In this document: positions 36,421 to 49,300 of the stretch, in pieces
How the letters are laid out: every line of letters begins with the position of its first letter
Position numbering within the stretch: position 1 is the first letter of the stretch
Source: Vitellaria paradoxa
Taxonomy: Eukaryota; Streptophyta; Magnoliopsida; Ericales; Sapotaceae
Assembly: GCA_019916065.1 (NCBI GenBank)
Contig: CM034236.1
Span: forward strand, 14,957,167-15,021,166
Length of the DNA: 64,000 nt
Direction: 5' to 3'
Notes under the pieces: model-generated
The model's input: only the letters and a program-made list of their open reading frames with translations
Database searches by the model: none
Told to the model about the DNA's origin: nothing
Program-made: the position numbers and the translations under genes

Positions 36421-37800
36421 ACTCTAAAGCTTTTATAGGTTGTATTTTGATGTCCCAACCTTCAAAGGAAATAGTTCATTACACGTTAATTACTTACACT
36501 TTTAATTTATTCATGCCATGTTCAAGTTTATGTGCATGGTATACTTTTTGCATGGTCTTTTGTTTTGTTTTTTCCATTTTTCATGGAATTCACAAGTATG
36601 GTTATAAACTACCATCTTGTATTCAGGAGGAATTATTCAACTTTTTCTGAACATATATGAATTCAAATAAATAATTAACATATAAGACAATATAACCGAT
36701 AAATGTTCACTATAGTTTATTTTTATTGGTTGAATAAACATATTCCGGAGAGATGTAACAACTTATTTATATTCACTTAGCGGAATCTCTAAATGAGTTC
36801 AATTCCTTTTCATATGTATGATATAATTTTTGTTCTTTTCTCCCCGATGCTTTTCATTTGGCTTAATTGGGTTGTTCTTACTTATGAATATTTAAATTTT
36901 GAGTATGTGATGTTTTATATTCTAATTTTGTCATTTCTCTACATTTCTTTTCTTATTGCCAATTAATGTCTCTTCACATTGAACAGTTTTAGCATCTATT
37001 TTCGTTTTGGAAGAACGCATAAATAGTTGCGCTAGCCACTATTAACTTGTGCTCTTGCCAACATCAATTTTGAGAAGATATTTTGATCTTTTGTATCAAG
37101 ATTGGTCACCAAAGTATCAATTTTTAGTAGCACTTCCTCCAAGAAGTAAACTAATCACAAATTTCCATTTCTGATCATATATAATGGAAGGAAAAATCTA
37201 GGAACAACGGTAATGGTGGCACACCGATCAAGGACTGTCAAATAGTTACGACTGCGTGATTTCCCTAAACTTCATCGTCGTGGAATATTTAGCTTTTTAA
37301 CATTTTCAGTATTTGACAATTGCTTATTTACAGTGTGATGTAAGAACCTATTGGGAAGCAATTCACAAGGCCTTAAATTCTCATGGTCTGTCCAATCTTG
37401 GATATTTCTCTATCTTGCAAAATATTGAGATGCCATGAACTTCCTTCTTTGCCAAAGTTATTGAATTTTTGTTCCTATTGGGTAACTTTGTTCCCACAGC
37501 TCACACGGAGCACCAATACACAATTCTTTTTATTGTATAAAACCTTGAGACCATCCTCCTTAGGAGCACCCAAAAAATTTTTCTTCATCAAGACTTTTTT
37601 AATTTTTTTTTTCGGTGATAGCTAGGGAGATTCCTAATGTTACAAATGGGTCATATAAAGTTGATTCGTATGTGGTGTTGTTGAGTGCGTGGTAGCTAGT
37701 TTCCCATTTTCTTTCACAAAATATGAGTTTTAGTTAGAAAATATAACTTGATTTTCCTGTGAAATCAGAGATTTCCTAGAGGTGTACCCTGCAGTACTAC
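36421..37800. other. Upstream region of the CCT-motif gene, nothing firm
   Basis: No gene or transposon end is supported. It may hold the promoter of the CCT-motif gene, but no TATA box or start site can be assigned with confidence. Confidence 0.4.
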
Positions 37801-37812
37801 TCCCACAGAAAT

Positions 37813-37848
37813 ATGAAGAGCCACACTACGCATTTGCTACAAGCAAAG
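37813..37848 (+). CDS. Alternative first coding exon of the CCT-motif gene
   Basis: ATG at 37813 opens 12 codons (MKSHTTHLLQAK) ending at a possible GT donor (AAAG/GTCATG). Joining to the acceptor at 38022/38023 keeps the reading frame and puts the CT-rich tract in the 174-bp intron. The donor is weak, so this competes with simple initiation at 38002. Confidence 0.3.
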
Positions 37849-37861
37849 GTCATGGGGTGGT

Positions 37862-37916
37862 CCCCCCCCCCCCCCATTTTGTTTTATTGTTAATCTCTCT
37901 CTCTCTCTCTCTCTCT
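37862..37916. repeat. Poly-C run and CT microsatellite
   Basis: 14 C at 37862-37875 and (TC)n at 37894-37916. If the gene starts at the alternative exon 37813-37848, these lie in its first intron as pyrimidine-rich sequence. Confidence 0.8.
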
Positions 37917-38001
37917 ACATATACATATATATATTTGGTTTTCGTGTGCAATAGTCGATATATGGTACAGTAGCAACTATGCATGTAATTCATGATAGCT
38001 G

Positions 38002-41000
38002 ATGGTCCATTTTCTTTTGCAGGAAGATGTTTGGAGCCCACTGAATGCTCAATTTTTAGAATTATATGGTCCTGAATTGTATCCACAGTCACTGGGAAAC
38101 CCCCAAGTTACTTTTACCCCTAACAGTTGCTATGAAGAAAACTTAACCCACAATGCAAATCTTTCCTTTGCTCATCAAGACATAAAAGTAGTAGAGAAAA
38201 ATAACAAAGAAAACACCACCACCACTGCTGTAACCGCAAAAACTACAAAAATCTCCACCTTCGCCATCACCGCCGCAATCACTGCCCCTAAAACCACTGC
38301 CACCGCCATTAATAACAACAACCATTCTTTAATCTTCGACTCCCCAGAAAAGATCGAGAAGGATATTTCCACATTTATAGATTTCTCCCCACAAAATCAG
38401 TTTTGTGTTCCCCCAATTCTCACCAAGCCGCAACAAGAGCAGTTCCATCAATCTTCCATGCAATCTCTCTACCAGCAGGAGTCGGATGTTCCTCTTACGG
38501 GGCCTCCTCCTCCATTACCTTCTGTTCTTGAAGAGGAATGCTCACATTTTATGCCTTCTTACATGGGTACCTTGAACTCCTCATCTCCTTGCTCTTTCAT
38601 GGAAACAACAGTGGAACCATTTTTGCCCAGCAATTTGAGAACTAATAATACAGTTTCTGGTGAAAATTCTGGGATTTTCAATGAGAGTATGTATGTGGTG
38701 GACAATGAATTGCAGACTCAAGAAATGGAATATCAGGGTGATAATAATATTGATGGTGGATTTTTTTGTCCTGAACCTTTGCCAGGGCTTTATAACTCTA
38801 CTCAAGAGCTAAAGGTACTACTCATGATCCATTTTATTGAACCCTTCTTAGTGCTTGTAAACTTGTTACCTAAGTACGGATACATATATAAATACAACAT
38901 AAATATAACTTAAATATAATAATTTTAAAAAATGACGGTACATAAAAATAAGACAAATGTATATGTTTTAATTATATGCACGAACAGGTATGATATAGAC
39001 AAAAAAATTAAATTCTTTAATTCAACATATAATTAAATATATAAAATGTAATAAAATATGAGATATAAAATAATTTTAAGATTTTAGTGTTTCGGGTATT
39101 AAATTTTAAGTTTATTTTATTTACATATTTAAATGGAAAGTAAATAAATATTTAAATACGTTGCATGGCGTATAAAGAACTCGCATATAAAATCATCTTT
39201 TTGGTTTGAGGGTGGAATTTTTGGGGAGTGCGATTGTTGGTGTCTTTAGTGTTTGTGGGTTTTCAAAAATATTACTAATAAATGTGTATATATATATATA
39301 TTTCGCATTTGTTCATCTTAATTGTTAACTTTCTAGAAGAAAACGAGTAACGAGAGTCAACATGTTGGGAATGGGGGTGGGAGTTCTATTCCAATGGCAT
39401 TTGACATCCCAAGCATGGAAGATCCCGGATTCAAGGTTGGTAAGCTCTCTGTTGAAGACAGGAAGGAGAAGATCCATAGATACATGAAGAAAAGGAACGA
39501 GAGAAATTTTAGCAAGAAAATAAAGGTATTTTCCTCTCACCCCCTCACCCCCAACATCTCTCTTTGGATATGCACACACCATATCATTTTCAATTTTTTT
39601 TTCTTTCTATGTCTATAAATATATGTACAACGTGACATGTTGCATAAATGATGCATTTATACATGCACACACCACATCAATGTATTTATTTATTTATTTA
39701 TTTTTGGAACATATGTCTGCATTATACGTGTAATGTATGGATAGTATGACACAAGCATAAATGTGGCATGCATACATGCACACTGTTACACATACATCAT
39801 TATCATCATAAGCAACCCTATTATATGGCATCTATTTTTAGGAAAATTATGTAATGTTATATTTTTTTCTTTTATTAAAATTTATAATTAAAATGAAGTG
39901 ACAATGAGATTTATATAATATGAAATTTATTAGTAGGTTAAGTTTATGAGAGTAGATGATTTATAATCAACCACCTCATCAGTAATAATTTTGATAGAAG
40001 AGCATTAAATTGTCCATGACTCCTTTAAAATTTTATAGTATCATCTAAAGCTACGTTATATAAACTCGAGTATAAGTGTGAGTGTAGATTTATGTTTAAA
40101 AGTTGCATTCGTTAATCCTTTTAGACTATGTTTGGTACATAGCAATAGAATTGAATCTATTCTCACTTTAACCTATTCTTATATTTGGTATCGAATAATT
40201 AAGTTAGAATGTTATTCCATTGAAATAGCCATTCTTACATGAAATGGAAATAGGCATTAAACAATTTAAGTAATGGAATAGCTATTTTATTTCAATCAAA
40301 ATTTGATCCAAAAACTGAAAAAAATAAAAATAAAAAAATAAGTAATTACTTTGTAAAATAACCATTTTACCCATTAACCTTTTTTTCAAACTAGATCTGA
40401 AATTGGGCTGTAAAATGACTATTTTGTCATTTTTTTTTTCAAATTCGTGTTTCATGCTCTCGAAAAGCTAATAAAAATATTATTTTATATTACTTAATAA
40501 CAAAGCAACTTTTGATTCGATCCAAACTTAGATTGTAAAATAATCATTTTACTCTTGAGTTTGTTTTTGCCTAAATTTGCATTTTGGGCTTCCCAAAAGG
40601 TTAAAATATTTATATATCAATGTGTTTCTTAATAACTAATAAAATTTTATCTCAATTTGAACCCAAATTGTAAAATGATGATTTTATCCCTGGGCCATAT
40701 GTGGTCAAAATTTTCATTCTAAGCTGCTTAAAAGTAAAATGATGATTTTATCCCTGGGCCATTTTTTGTCAAAATTTTCATTCTAAGCTGCTTAAAAGGT
40801 TAAAAACTATTTGTTGACATATTTCTTAATAATTAAACAAATTTATGTCTGATTTGAATTTAGACTATAAAATGAATTTTGTCCCTGGATCTATTTTGGG
40901 CCAAATTTGTATTTTAGGTATCCCAAAAGTCTAAAAAATATTTATTGAGATGTTTTTTAATTGTTAAGAAAATTTTGACCCAATTCGAACTCAAATTATA

Positions 41001-42322
41001 AAATAACTATTTTACCCCTGACACTTTTTTTTTACTTAAATTTGCCCTCCAAATATAAAATTTATTTTTCTATTTTTTTAAAAAATTAATGTTATGTTAT
41101 ATTTCATTTTATTTCATTATATTTAAAATATGTAACTAAATTATGAAAATTTGAACGTCTATTCTGTTTTCATTATTTTCATGTTGGTAACTAAAGAAAG
41201 GAATGGAATGAGCATTCTATTCTATTCCCATCCTTATTCTACTCCCACCTCTTATTCCATTCCATTTCCATATTCTGAACATAGCCTTATTTATGGATAC
41301 AAAGGCATGGAAAAATAATTATATTTAATATAATTATTTTATTTTATAGAATAATATGATGTTAATAACTTTCTATTTGAGCATTTCATTCTTCAACTAT
41401 GAGTTTTATACATAAATTCTGAGTTTAAATTGAATAGTTAAATATGTTTATATGTATATATTTAATTATATTAGGATACATACACTATATCCATATCTAA
41501 GTATTCTTATTCAAATGTTAAGTATTGGACACAGATACATCGTATATTTATAAAACTTCATATAACATAGAGCCAAAGCATCTAATGAAAAAACAAAAGC
41601 TATATATTTTCATTAGCTCCTCCCCCCGGTGTTCATACCCTTTTGTCATTTCTTCTATATCTGTATAGATTGTTAGATACATACAGAAATGCAAACATAT
41701 ACGTATATATAGTTTTAGCTCATATTCATGATTCAATTAAAACAAAATCAGTTACTAAAGCAAATTGCATGCAGTATGCCTGCCGCAAAACACTAGCAGA
41801 CAGCAGACCTCGAGTTAGAGGAAGGTTTGCTAAAAATGATGAATTTAGTGAGACACCTAGAGCTTGTAGCAACCACGAAGAGGACGAGTACGACGAAGTA
41901 AGTTTGAATCATTTATGAATTAATAATTATCATCAGTAATTAACTTGATATATCATGAACCTTTACTTATATAAATCTCATATGGCATATTATAATTAAG
42001 ATTTTTCTAAATTATTTTTAGAAATAGTTACATTTTACCCTATTTACATCAGCAAAAACATGTGACCCTTTCTTATTTAAACGTTAACATATAATTTTTT
42101 TCGTAATTTTGATTAAAATTCAAAATTGAAAGAATATGTTAAATTTGGTTGAATTTATGATTCTAAAAATAAAATTAGTTGAAAAAAATTTACACAAAAA
42201 TAAATAAATAAATGTATATTTGTTTTCAATTTTTACGTTCGAATATGAAATATTTCCTTATTTTTAAGATAGGTTTAAGAAATAATTTATAAATAAATTT
42301 GTTTTTTTATTTTTTAAATGAT

Positions 42323-42360
<38 letters not shown>

Positions 42361-42666
42361 AAATCATATTTGAGTCTATATAAAATGTGAGGCACATATC
42401 TAATTTAATTTAATAAATTCAATCAGTTTTTGAATTTGATTCGAATCACTAGCATCTTCAAATAGGAGTCTGTATTTTCAGATCAAACTTGAAATTAAAC
42501 TTGAAAGTGAAACTATTATTACCCAGTATTTTTACAATCTCTTAACCTAGTTTATTTTTCTTCCCAGTCCCCCGGGGTTGTGAAAGAAGAAGACATGGTT
42601 GATTCCTCGGATATCTTCTCTCATATCAGTGGAGTAAACTCGTTCAAATGCAACTATCCATTTTAA
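38002..42666 (+). CDS. CCT-motif family protein (CMF type, no B-box seen), four coding exons
   Basis: Exons 38002-38814, 39337-39525, 41775-41897 and 42568-42666 join in phase 0 with GT-AG introns, giving 407 residues. The CCT motif (about residues 313-355) spans the exon 2/3 junction: RKEKIHRYMKKRNERNFSKK, then YACRKTLADSRPRVRGRFAK. This domain carries nuclear targeting and NF-Y/DNA-binding functions in CONSTANS-like regulators. The N-terminal part has SPLNAQFLEL and CYEEN, a Thr/Ala/Asn-rich low-complexity region (66-107), PPPPLP (168-173) and SGIFNESM. The tail is acidic (HEEDEYDE), then DMVDSSDIFSHISGVNSFKC. Overall it resembles the Arabidopsis AT1G04500-type CCT proteins. The start is uncertain: TTTTCTTTTGCAG at 38010-38022 could be a splice acceptor, and ATG exon 37813-37848 joins in frame at 38023 (412 residues). 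It is likely nuclear and regulatory. Confidence 0.9.
40133..41287. mobile_element. MITE-like insertion in intron 2 with internal repeat array
   Basis: The ends are short inverted repeats (AGACTATGTT at 40133, AACATAGCCT at 41278-41287) with TTCC/ATTCCATT-rich subterminal regions that are roughly inverted. The middle is a diverged repeat array built on TGTAAAATRAYNATTTTACCC, seen near 40350, 40400, 40530, 40670, 40735, 40865 and 41000. A TSD could not be fixed. Inferred as a non-autonomous DNA transposon. Confidence 0.5.
40671..40798. repeat. 64-bp tandem duplication inside the intron 2 insertion
   Basis: Units at 40671-40734 and 40735-40798 are nearly identical; the main difference is CATATGTGG versus CATTTTTTG. 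It is the youngest step of the wider diverged array. Confidence 0.85.
42324..42357. repeat. Poly-T tract (34 T) in intron 3
   Basis: An uninterrupted T run. It could be the reverse complement of a retroposon tail, but no body is recognised next to it. Confidence 0.85.
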
Positions 42667-45600
42667 TCTTGGATTTGATCAGCTTTATGTCATTGAATCA
42701 TTTCTACAATTTTGCAGGGCCCTTTTTCAACCAGGATATAAATATAGATGTATATATCATTTTATAAATTATCAATCCTGGACTAGTAAGAGTTGGTCAA
42801 TTGGGTCGTTATGGTTTTTAAATAATTTAGGTTACTATTTAGATAGAACACAAACCGTGTTGTCATCTGACAGATTTTGTGTATTCTTATAAACATACTG
42901 CCATCTTTATGTCCCGTTTGGCACCATGCATTGTACAAATTACTGGGGCATCTTTCTTGCTGGAGGTAGTTGTTGAACGAATTAAGTTGTCTTTGTTGTT
43001 AAAGGTTTTGAAGTTTGGCTGTGATGTTTGTTCATTTAAAACAATCATGTTTGTATTAATGACTTAGGGGCGTTTGGTATGACAAAAAATAATAAAAAAT
43101 ATCGAAAAATGTGATTTGCGTAATTTTTTGACATTTGGTGTGCAATTACTAAATCATGTTTTTTAGAGATAAATAGTGAAATCTTTTGATTTTTGCATCA
43201 GCTCTTTGGAGAAAAAACTATTCGAACGATTTTTTTGAATCTGTCGAAATGATTTTATGTCAGAATTTATTAAAGTTGTAAAAAATTTTTGAGATTTGTA
43301 GAAAAATTATAAGAGTTAATAGAATGTTATTGGAGTTTGTAAAAAGTTGTTGGGATAAGTAACTGTTGCTTGTGGAGGCTTATCTACGATTCCTTGATTT
43401 TTTTGACGGCTTGTCTTCATCATTTAGGTTTAAAGGAACGTGTACACCACGTTTTTAATGAAATGGCCAAAATCGAAATAAATCTAAAAGATTTTAACTG
43501 CAATTGTGAGATTAAGGAAATAGGGTATAATTGCGTCATGGGATTAGCAGAGGTTACATGTCATTTAAAAAAGTTCGAGGGCACGGCTTATTATATCTAT
43601 GGCCTGGCTAGCAAACTATATTTTATGACTGAGTACCTAACGAGTTGCCCTGCATCCATACCTGCTCCGACCAAGCCCTAAGTTTATATGCATACAAATG
43701 TTACCGTATCAGATGATTTAAGATGGTGTCTAATGTATATTGATTTGATCTTACGTCTAACCTCAAGATGTCTATCATATTTGTTTCTCAAATATTTAGT
43801 ACGGTTTATTACATTACTGGATACAATTATAAAAATAATGCCACACTAATCGTCATTGTAATGCATCTAGGCAACATTAAATGTCGTAAATCATAATATT
43901 TCACCTGTTTCATAATAGTTTCTCCTTTACACGGTATGGAATTTACTCGTGATAGCATTTTTTTGTGCGTTATCTTCACAAATTAACAAAATGTTCGTAG
44001 AAAAAAATTTGATGGTTTACACTGTCTAGTGGTTCCACACATTAATGGTATCAAGAAATGTTAGCAATTGAACTTTATCGAGGAGACAATCTATATCTTA
44101 TAACCTTCATCAGTAATTTAGGGGACATAAAATCTATTGAGACACATTTTTGGTGAAATTTTCAGAAGAAATCTGTATCGATGTTGAATTACTATCGTAG
44201 ACATGATAATTAAGCATTATTACATCATCACATTGGTTTGGATTATGGGATATTTGAGGCATTATTGCATGATGACATTGGCTCGCAATACGGGTTATTT
44301 GAGCAAGTTATTTATTTATTTATTTATTTTTATTTTCCCTCAAATCATAAGCTTTTTATGATGAGGCCAGCAAAATAAATTTTTTGTCAATAATGACCCC
44401 TCATTGTTTTGTCTTGCCACGCTTTACAACCTAGGTCCTAATGGATATTTATAAAATCAGGCCATGCGATGCAGCAGCGTCTTATGAATGAAATTTAAGC
44501 GGATCTCTATTTTGTTAATGTTCATATTTCTTTTTAAAACTCAAAAAAGTGTTCAATGTTTTTTCTTGTGAAATGAATAAGAAAGCTAAAGAAAGGCTAT
44601 AGCTAGGGAAAAAAAAGTTGTTACATTTTCACTTAATCGTCCACTCTAAATATAAAATCTCTACGAAATATGAACTCTGGGATTATACACTTAAATTTCA
44701 TTTCTGAGATGAAGATGTAAATTATTGTAACAAAATGAATTTTATTAAACAAGAAAAAAACTGGATTGCAATCTCTGAAATCATAAAAAAAAGATGTCTA
44801 GTGATTCTTCTACTAAAAGTTTTCATATAAGGGTTTCATGTTTGATCCGAATCAAATGTTAGTTTTGCTTTCTTCAATGAGACAGATCGTTGGAGCTTTA
44901 CAAACTTGATTAGGTTGAGTGTTTTCCTAAGCAAAAATAATATGCTTCACCACCTTTATTTATTAGGGGCGAGAGAGAGTCATGATAAGATTCCAGTTCT
45001 ACACAATAGTTATATTTATTCTCCATTTGTTAACGTATTTTCTACCAGATAAAACTCTAGGAATCATAATCACATTATACTTTACTAATGGCCCGTTTGA
45101 CAACGCTGTTATTTTTCTATTGTTATTATTTTGTTGCTGTTTTCTATTTTGTGTTTTTTGTTATTGTTTATTTTTCTGAAATAAAAACAAAAACTGTATT
45201 TTGTAATGTAATTTTGTTTACACAAATTTGTAAACCAAAAACAGAAAGTTTGTTTGATAAAGATAGTTTATATTTCATATATTATTTTTCCTTTTTCATT
45301 TACTAAACACTCAAAAAAACATATTTTTTTTGATACAATTTACCAAAAAATTTAAATTTACACCTCATTATTTTGGTCCTTATTTATTTAAAAATTATAC
45401 TCTAACCTATATTATTTTTTATTTTTTTTATCTCTATTCATTTATAACAATTATATTTTTATCTTAGTAATCATAAATTATAAAGTCTAGCTATGTTTAC
45501 ACTAGACCGCCAAGTAACCAAACGTAGAATAAAAAATAACAAATGGAAGTTTTGGGTGGGTGCGTGCTAATGTTTGACAAATATATTCAATTATCAGGCT

Positions 45601-45944
45601 TCTTACTCATGTTCAGATGGGTTTCTTCAGACGCAGAAACAGCTGCTTTGCCAAGGATTCATTTTCAATGTAATATCAGTGCTCTATGAATGGTTACAAC
45701 TTGGAAGTGTACACAGTAGATTCACCTTTGGGAATTTTCGAGTATATTATGTTTGGATGAGCAGCAAGCATCAGCAGTGATATGAAATAAAAAAAAATAT
45801 GTAACCATGCCAAGGACTATTTTTTAATTTTTTTGTTGGTTTTTTTTTTTCTTGAATAAAACAACTTTATTGAAGTAAGAAGAATATCATCAAGAAGATG
45901 CCATTACAAAGCAACAAAATATATATCCTCTACCATTCTTATAA
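42667..45944. other. Downstream flank of the CCT-motif gene, nothing supported
   Basis: AT-rich. Two MITE-like GGGGCGTTTGGT / GGCCCGTTTGAC starts occur (43067, 45088) without matching ends. A 45-bp imperfect tandem pair lies at 44214-44303. The open stretches at 43370-43681 and 45574-45780 show no known motif and are probably chance. Confidence 0.45.
44214..44303. repeat. Imperfect 45-bp tandem duplication
   Basis: Units begin GCATTATTRCAT at 44214 and around 44260, and both end in ATTTGAG. Non-coding. Confidence 0.6.
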
Positions 45945-46041
45945 TCAATGAGGAGGTGCCAATTTAGCAAATAATGACTTGTGCAAAGCAAAAGCATCAT
46001 TTGTTTCATCTCTCTTTGCATTTTCAGCAGTGCTGTAGTCT
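45945..46041 (-). CDS. Possible terminal exon of an unknown minus-strand gene
   Basis: After an acceptor-like ACATATCAG the frame reads DYSTAENAKRDETNDAFALH, then KSLFAKLAPPH and a stop. It is compositionally like real protein. A second candidate exon is 46126-46398 (acidic/basic, with REVKKTKKSETVEGRR), and a strong donor (AAG/GTATGT) lies at about 48453 after another short open stretch. I cannot identify the protein or connect the pieces. Confidence 0.25.
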
Positions 46042-46125
46042 CTGATATGTAAACTCAAAGGGATTTCCAATCACTTATCAGATGAGAGAACATTTTCCAT
46101 GGTGGAATGAGAGATCCAACAATTC

Positions 46126-46398
46126 TTAAGAACATTTTTCTATGTTAACAATGGGAACTTGAGTTCTACCTATATCAGACTTCAGCAACATCATTGAGGA
46201 TCTCTCATGTTCCATGCGGGAACAATCCTTATCAGAGCTACACAAAGATTCAACAATTCCTGAGGACAATTTGAAGGCATGGCCTCCTGATAATTCAATT
46301 TTTCTCCTACCTTCCACTGTTTCACTCTTCTTCGTTTTCTTTACTTCTCTGGAGCTTTGATATACAGAACCCCGCTTTAGCACTTCATTCTCTTCCAA
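46126..46398 (-). CDS. Possible internal exon of the unknown minus-strand gene
   Basis: 90 codons from MEENEVLKRGS with charged, low-hydrophobic composition and no known domain. Its proximity to the candidate terminal exon is the main reason to list it; the splice signals are not clear. Confidence 0.25.
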   Translation of the reverse strand: MEENEVLKRGSVYQSSREVKKTKKSETVEGRRKIELSGGHAFKLSSGIVESLCSSDKDCSRMEHERSSMMLLKSDIGRTQVPIVNIEKCS

Positions 46399-46399
46399 C

Positions 46400-49300
46400 C
46401 CAAAAGTCTAAGATGGAATGTTTGTGTAAGATGAACTGCGACAGCAACAAAAGCTAATATCTCTTAAGTCCCGACTATGCTTAATAGATCATTTGTAAAA
46501 GTTGCCTTTCCTTTAATGATTCTCTTTTCAACTTTTGAATGATGCCGAGAAGAAAGAAGAACAGTTTTTTAGCACTCACTTTGTTGTCAAATTCCAACTA
46601 CATATCCAGTCCCATCAACACATCTAAAATCAATAGGAAATAGAAAAAGAGAAAACAGATATCAAAAGCTTGAGAGTAGGGAAGCAACATGCTAGCTATC
46701 TTCTAAAGATAGTAAAACATAAGTCAAATTCAAAATTAATGGCAATTAAAAATTAATATGATCTCCTAAATAAAGATCATGTACCAAATCTTGGTAAAGC
46801 TCATAAATTGTTCTCTCAGAAATCTAAAAATGAGCTTTTAGATGCAAAATGATAAGGATTTTGAAATGAATGAATTGAACTAGTTTTACGCATAAAGCCT
46901 ATAAAGATGGAAATCATAGAAGTAAACAAATAGTCATAAATCATCTTGTGTTATATGCCATAGTGAAAGCTATCTACAAATTTAAACAAGAAAAACAGTT
47001 GCAATTGTTCCAAAAATTTTAAGGAAATAAGCCCAACAATATACACCAAGCTAATTCAATAATTCACATGAAATGATATAACTAGTCTTGCAAACAGATG
47101 CAGAAGAATACTTATAGCAGTTATATATAATTTTTTGTATTAGTTGCGAGTACAAAAATCAGTTGCCCAATTCATTAGCCACGCACTCTAGACTAAAAAA
47201 TAAGGTAGAGGTTGGTAATAGAAAACACAAATCCCACGTTCAAAACGATTTCATAAATTATCCACATTGGACTTTCTTTCCCTATAAATTTAATTCTACA
47301 TGCAATTACATTATCCCAAAACTTCAAGTAAGTCGTAGTACAATCAAAATTGATTTAAGAGTTATGCAAATATAAATAAATTGTGCACAGTTAAACACAA
47401 AAAGATAAGAGAAAGATACATTCCATCACCTAGATGATAAAAACTCGTAGTAAAAAAAGATAGTCAACTCAACAGTTTGCACATTCTCAGCCAAATTGCA
47501 TACGCCCAACATGCCAATTCTAGTATAACGGTGACTTAACCATTACAAAAAATAAAATAAACACACAAAATCACTGTTGAATATAAAGGTCGACTAGACA
47601 GTTTTGTGATTATTTATCAAACATTCCGACAGTGAATGTGCGGACTTGATTAACTTATGTTCAGTGATTCTTCCCCTAAGCCCAAAGGATTCGAAAATTG
47701 GGTTTTAGATAATAAACAAGTAAGCCCCTAAAATATTTTCACACCATTCCCCCAAAGGGGAGGGTGTGATAGAAGCTTAAACAGTGATTTATGGGCTTAT
47801 AATCAATTAAGAAATTTCCCAGTTGTCTGTTGGGTAGTTGGGAAGGGGGATAAATGAAAATTTTGACACCAATATTTACATGTAGGGAAGTTAGTTTAGA
47901 TGAGACTTTCATGCTAGTTACATTGGTAATTGACAAGTACGTGACAAGGTGTCATTAATAGATTACATCTAGCTAGAAATAGTTGCGCTTTAGGAGATTG
48001 CCTTATAGGGATAATTGCATAATCAAGAAACAAAAATTTACATGCAATTCTCACACACCATGCACTAGATCGCAATTAGGTAGGATTCTATCCAATGGAT
48101 AGTGTTGCATAATGGTATAGTTATGTGAAATGACCATTCTTTACCAAATAATACATACATTAAAATGCCTAATTTTTTTTTTTAAACATCCAACTGAATT
48201 CTGTAGGCAACTCTCTAACTTCAATTGTTGAGAGGAGCAAACAAAAATCACAAATGATACACAACATTAGATCTCAGAGAATAGCACTTAAGTAAAGGTC
48301 ACTAACAATCAACCCTAACATATCCAAAGAAACCAGAAATGGGTAATAGAATATTAGAGAAATAACAACATTGAAGAAAAAGTAAAAATCTTTATACACA
48401 CTTACATTCCAAGCTTAAAAAAAAAAACCGTAAATTCTTGTGAAAATAGACATACCTTGAAGATCAATGTTGTAACCGCCAAAATCTTTCAATTCCCAGA
48501 AGTTGCAGATCCACAAAGAGGCCAAAAAAGTTTTGGGAAAATAGCATAAAAGTACACTATAGTCATCATTTTAAGTACTAAAAATCTGAAACATAAGAGG
48601 CCCCAAAATTAAGAACAAGAAATAGAAAACAAAATTGGGAATCAAAATATTGGTGTTAGAATAATGATGTGGAATCTTGAAAATAAAGAATTTAATAAGT
48701 AAGGCAACTAAGGAATCTTGTAAGTAGTACTTACTTATGGGATCCAACTAACATCAATTATTTACCATTTCTAGAAAAATTCTAGCAAACAAAGAAAAAA
48801 ATGATTCTGAAACAAAAGGTTTCTCCTACATTGTATGAACACCAAACTCCTAAACTATATCAACAAACACCAAGTAGAAAAGTAAAGGCCAACACCTCAC
48901 ACAAAGTAGAATTAAGACATATCAGAAGACAAGGAACATGGATAGTAGCAATAATGCCAGCATGTAGTAAAATAATGTTTTTTTTTTTACCTTACTTTTT
49001 TCATTTTTAACTGAACTTACAGAACTCCCCCAAATAAAAAAAAAGAAAAAGAAAATGGATTACAAACATACAAGGTTCGTGCCATATTCAAAAGTATAGT
49101 GCTACTTTATATTACACTTCTTTCAAAAGTATAGTGCTACTTTATATTACACTTCTTCCTAAATACCTACTTTAAAGTAACATTAATCAACAGTACAAAT
49201 ATTATCATAAGCAAAAAAGTCCCCAAAATCATGTTGCATCTACAACATGCACACATGAGTACATGAACCATGTTGCTTGACAAGGTCATTCCTCTTGTAG

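Noticed and set aside
38143..38372. Minus-strand Gly/Val-rich frames opposite CCT-motif gene exon 1
   Set aside because: They are the antisense reading of the ACC/GCC-rich low-complexity stretch of the real exon.
43067..43365. MITE-like start GGGGCGTTTGGTATGAC
   Set aside because: No matching inverted end or duplication could be found in the following kilobase.
43370..43681. Open frame of 103 codons after the CCT-motif gene
   Set aside because: No known motif, odd composition and no splice context; probably chance or part of a repeat.
45088..45545. Possible MITE with GGCCCGTTTGAC and AAACG near the ends
   Set aside because: Terminal complementarity is too weak and no TSD is visible.
45574..45780. 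68-codon plus-strand frame
   Set aside because: Acceptor-like ATCAG precedes it, but no family is recognised and no donor or partner exon is evident.
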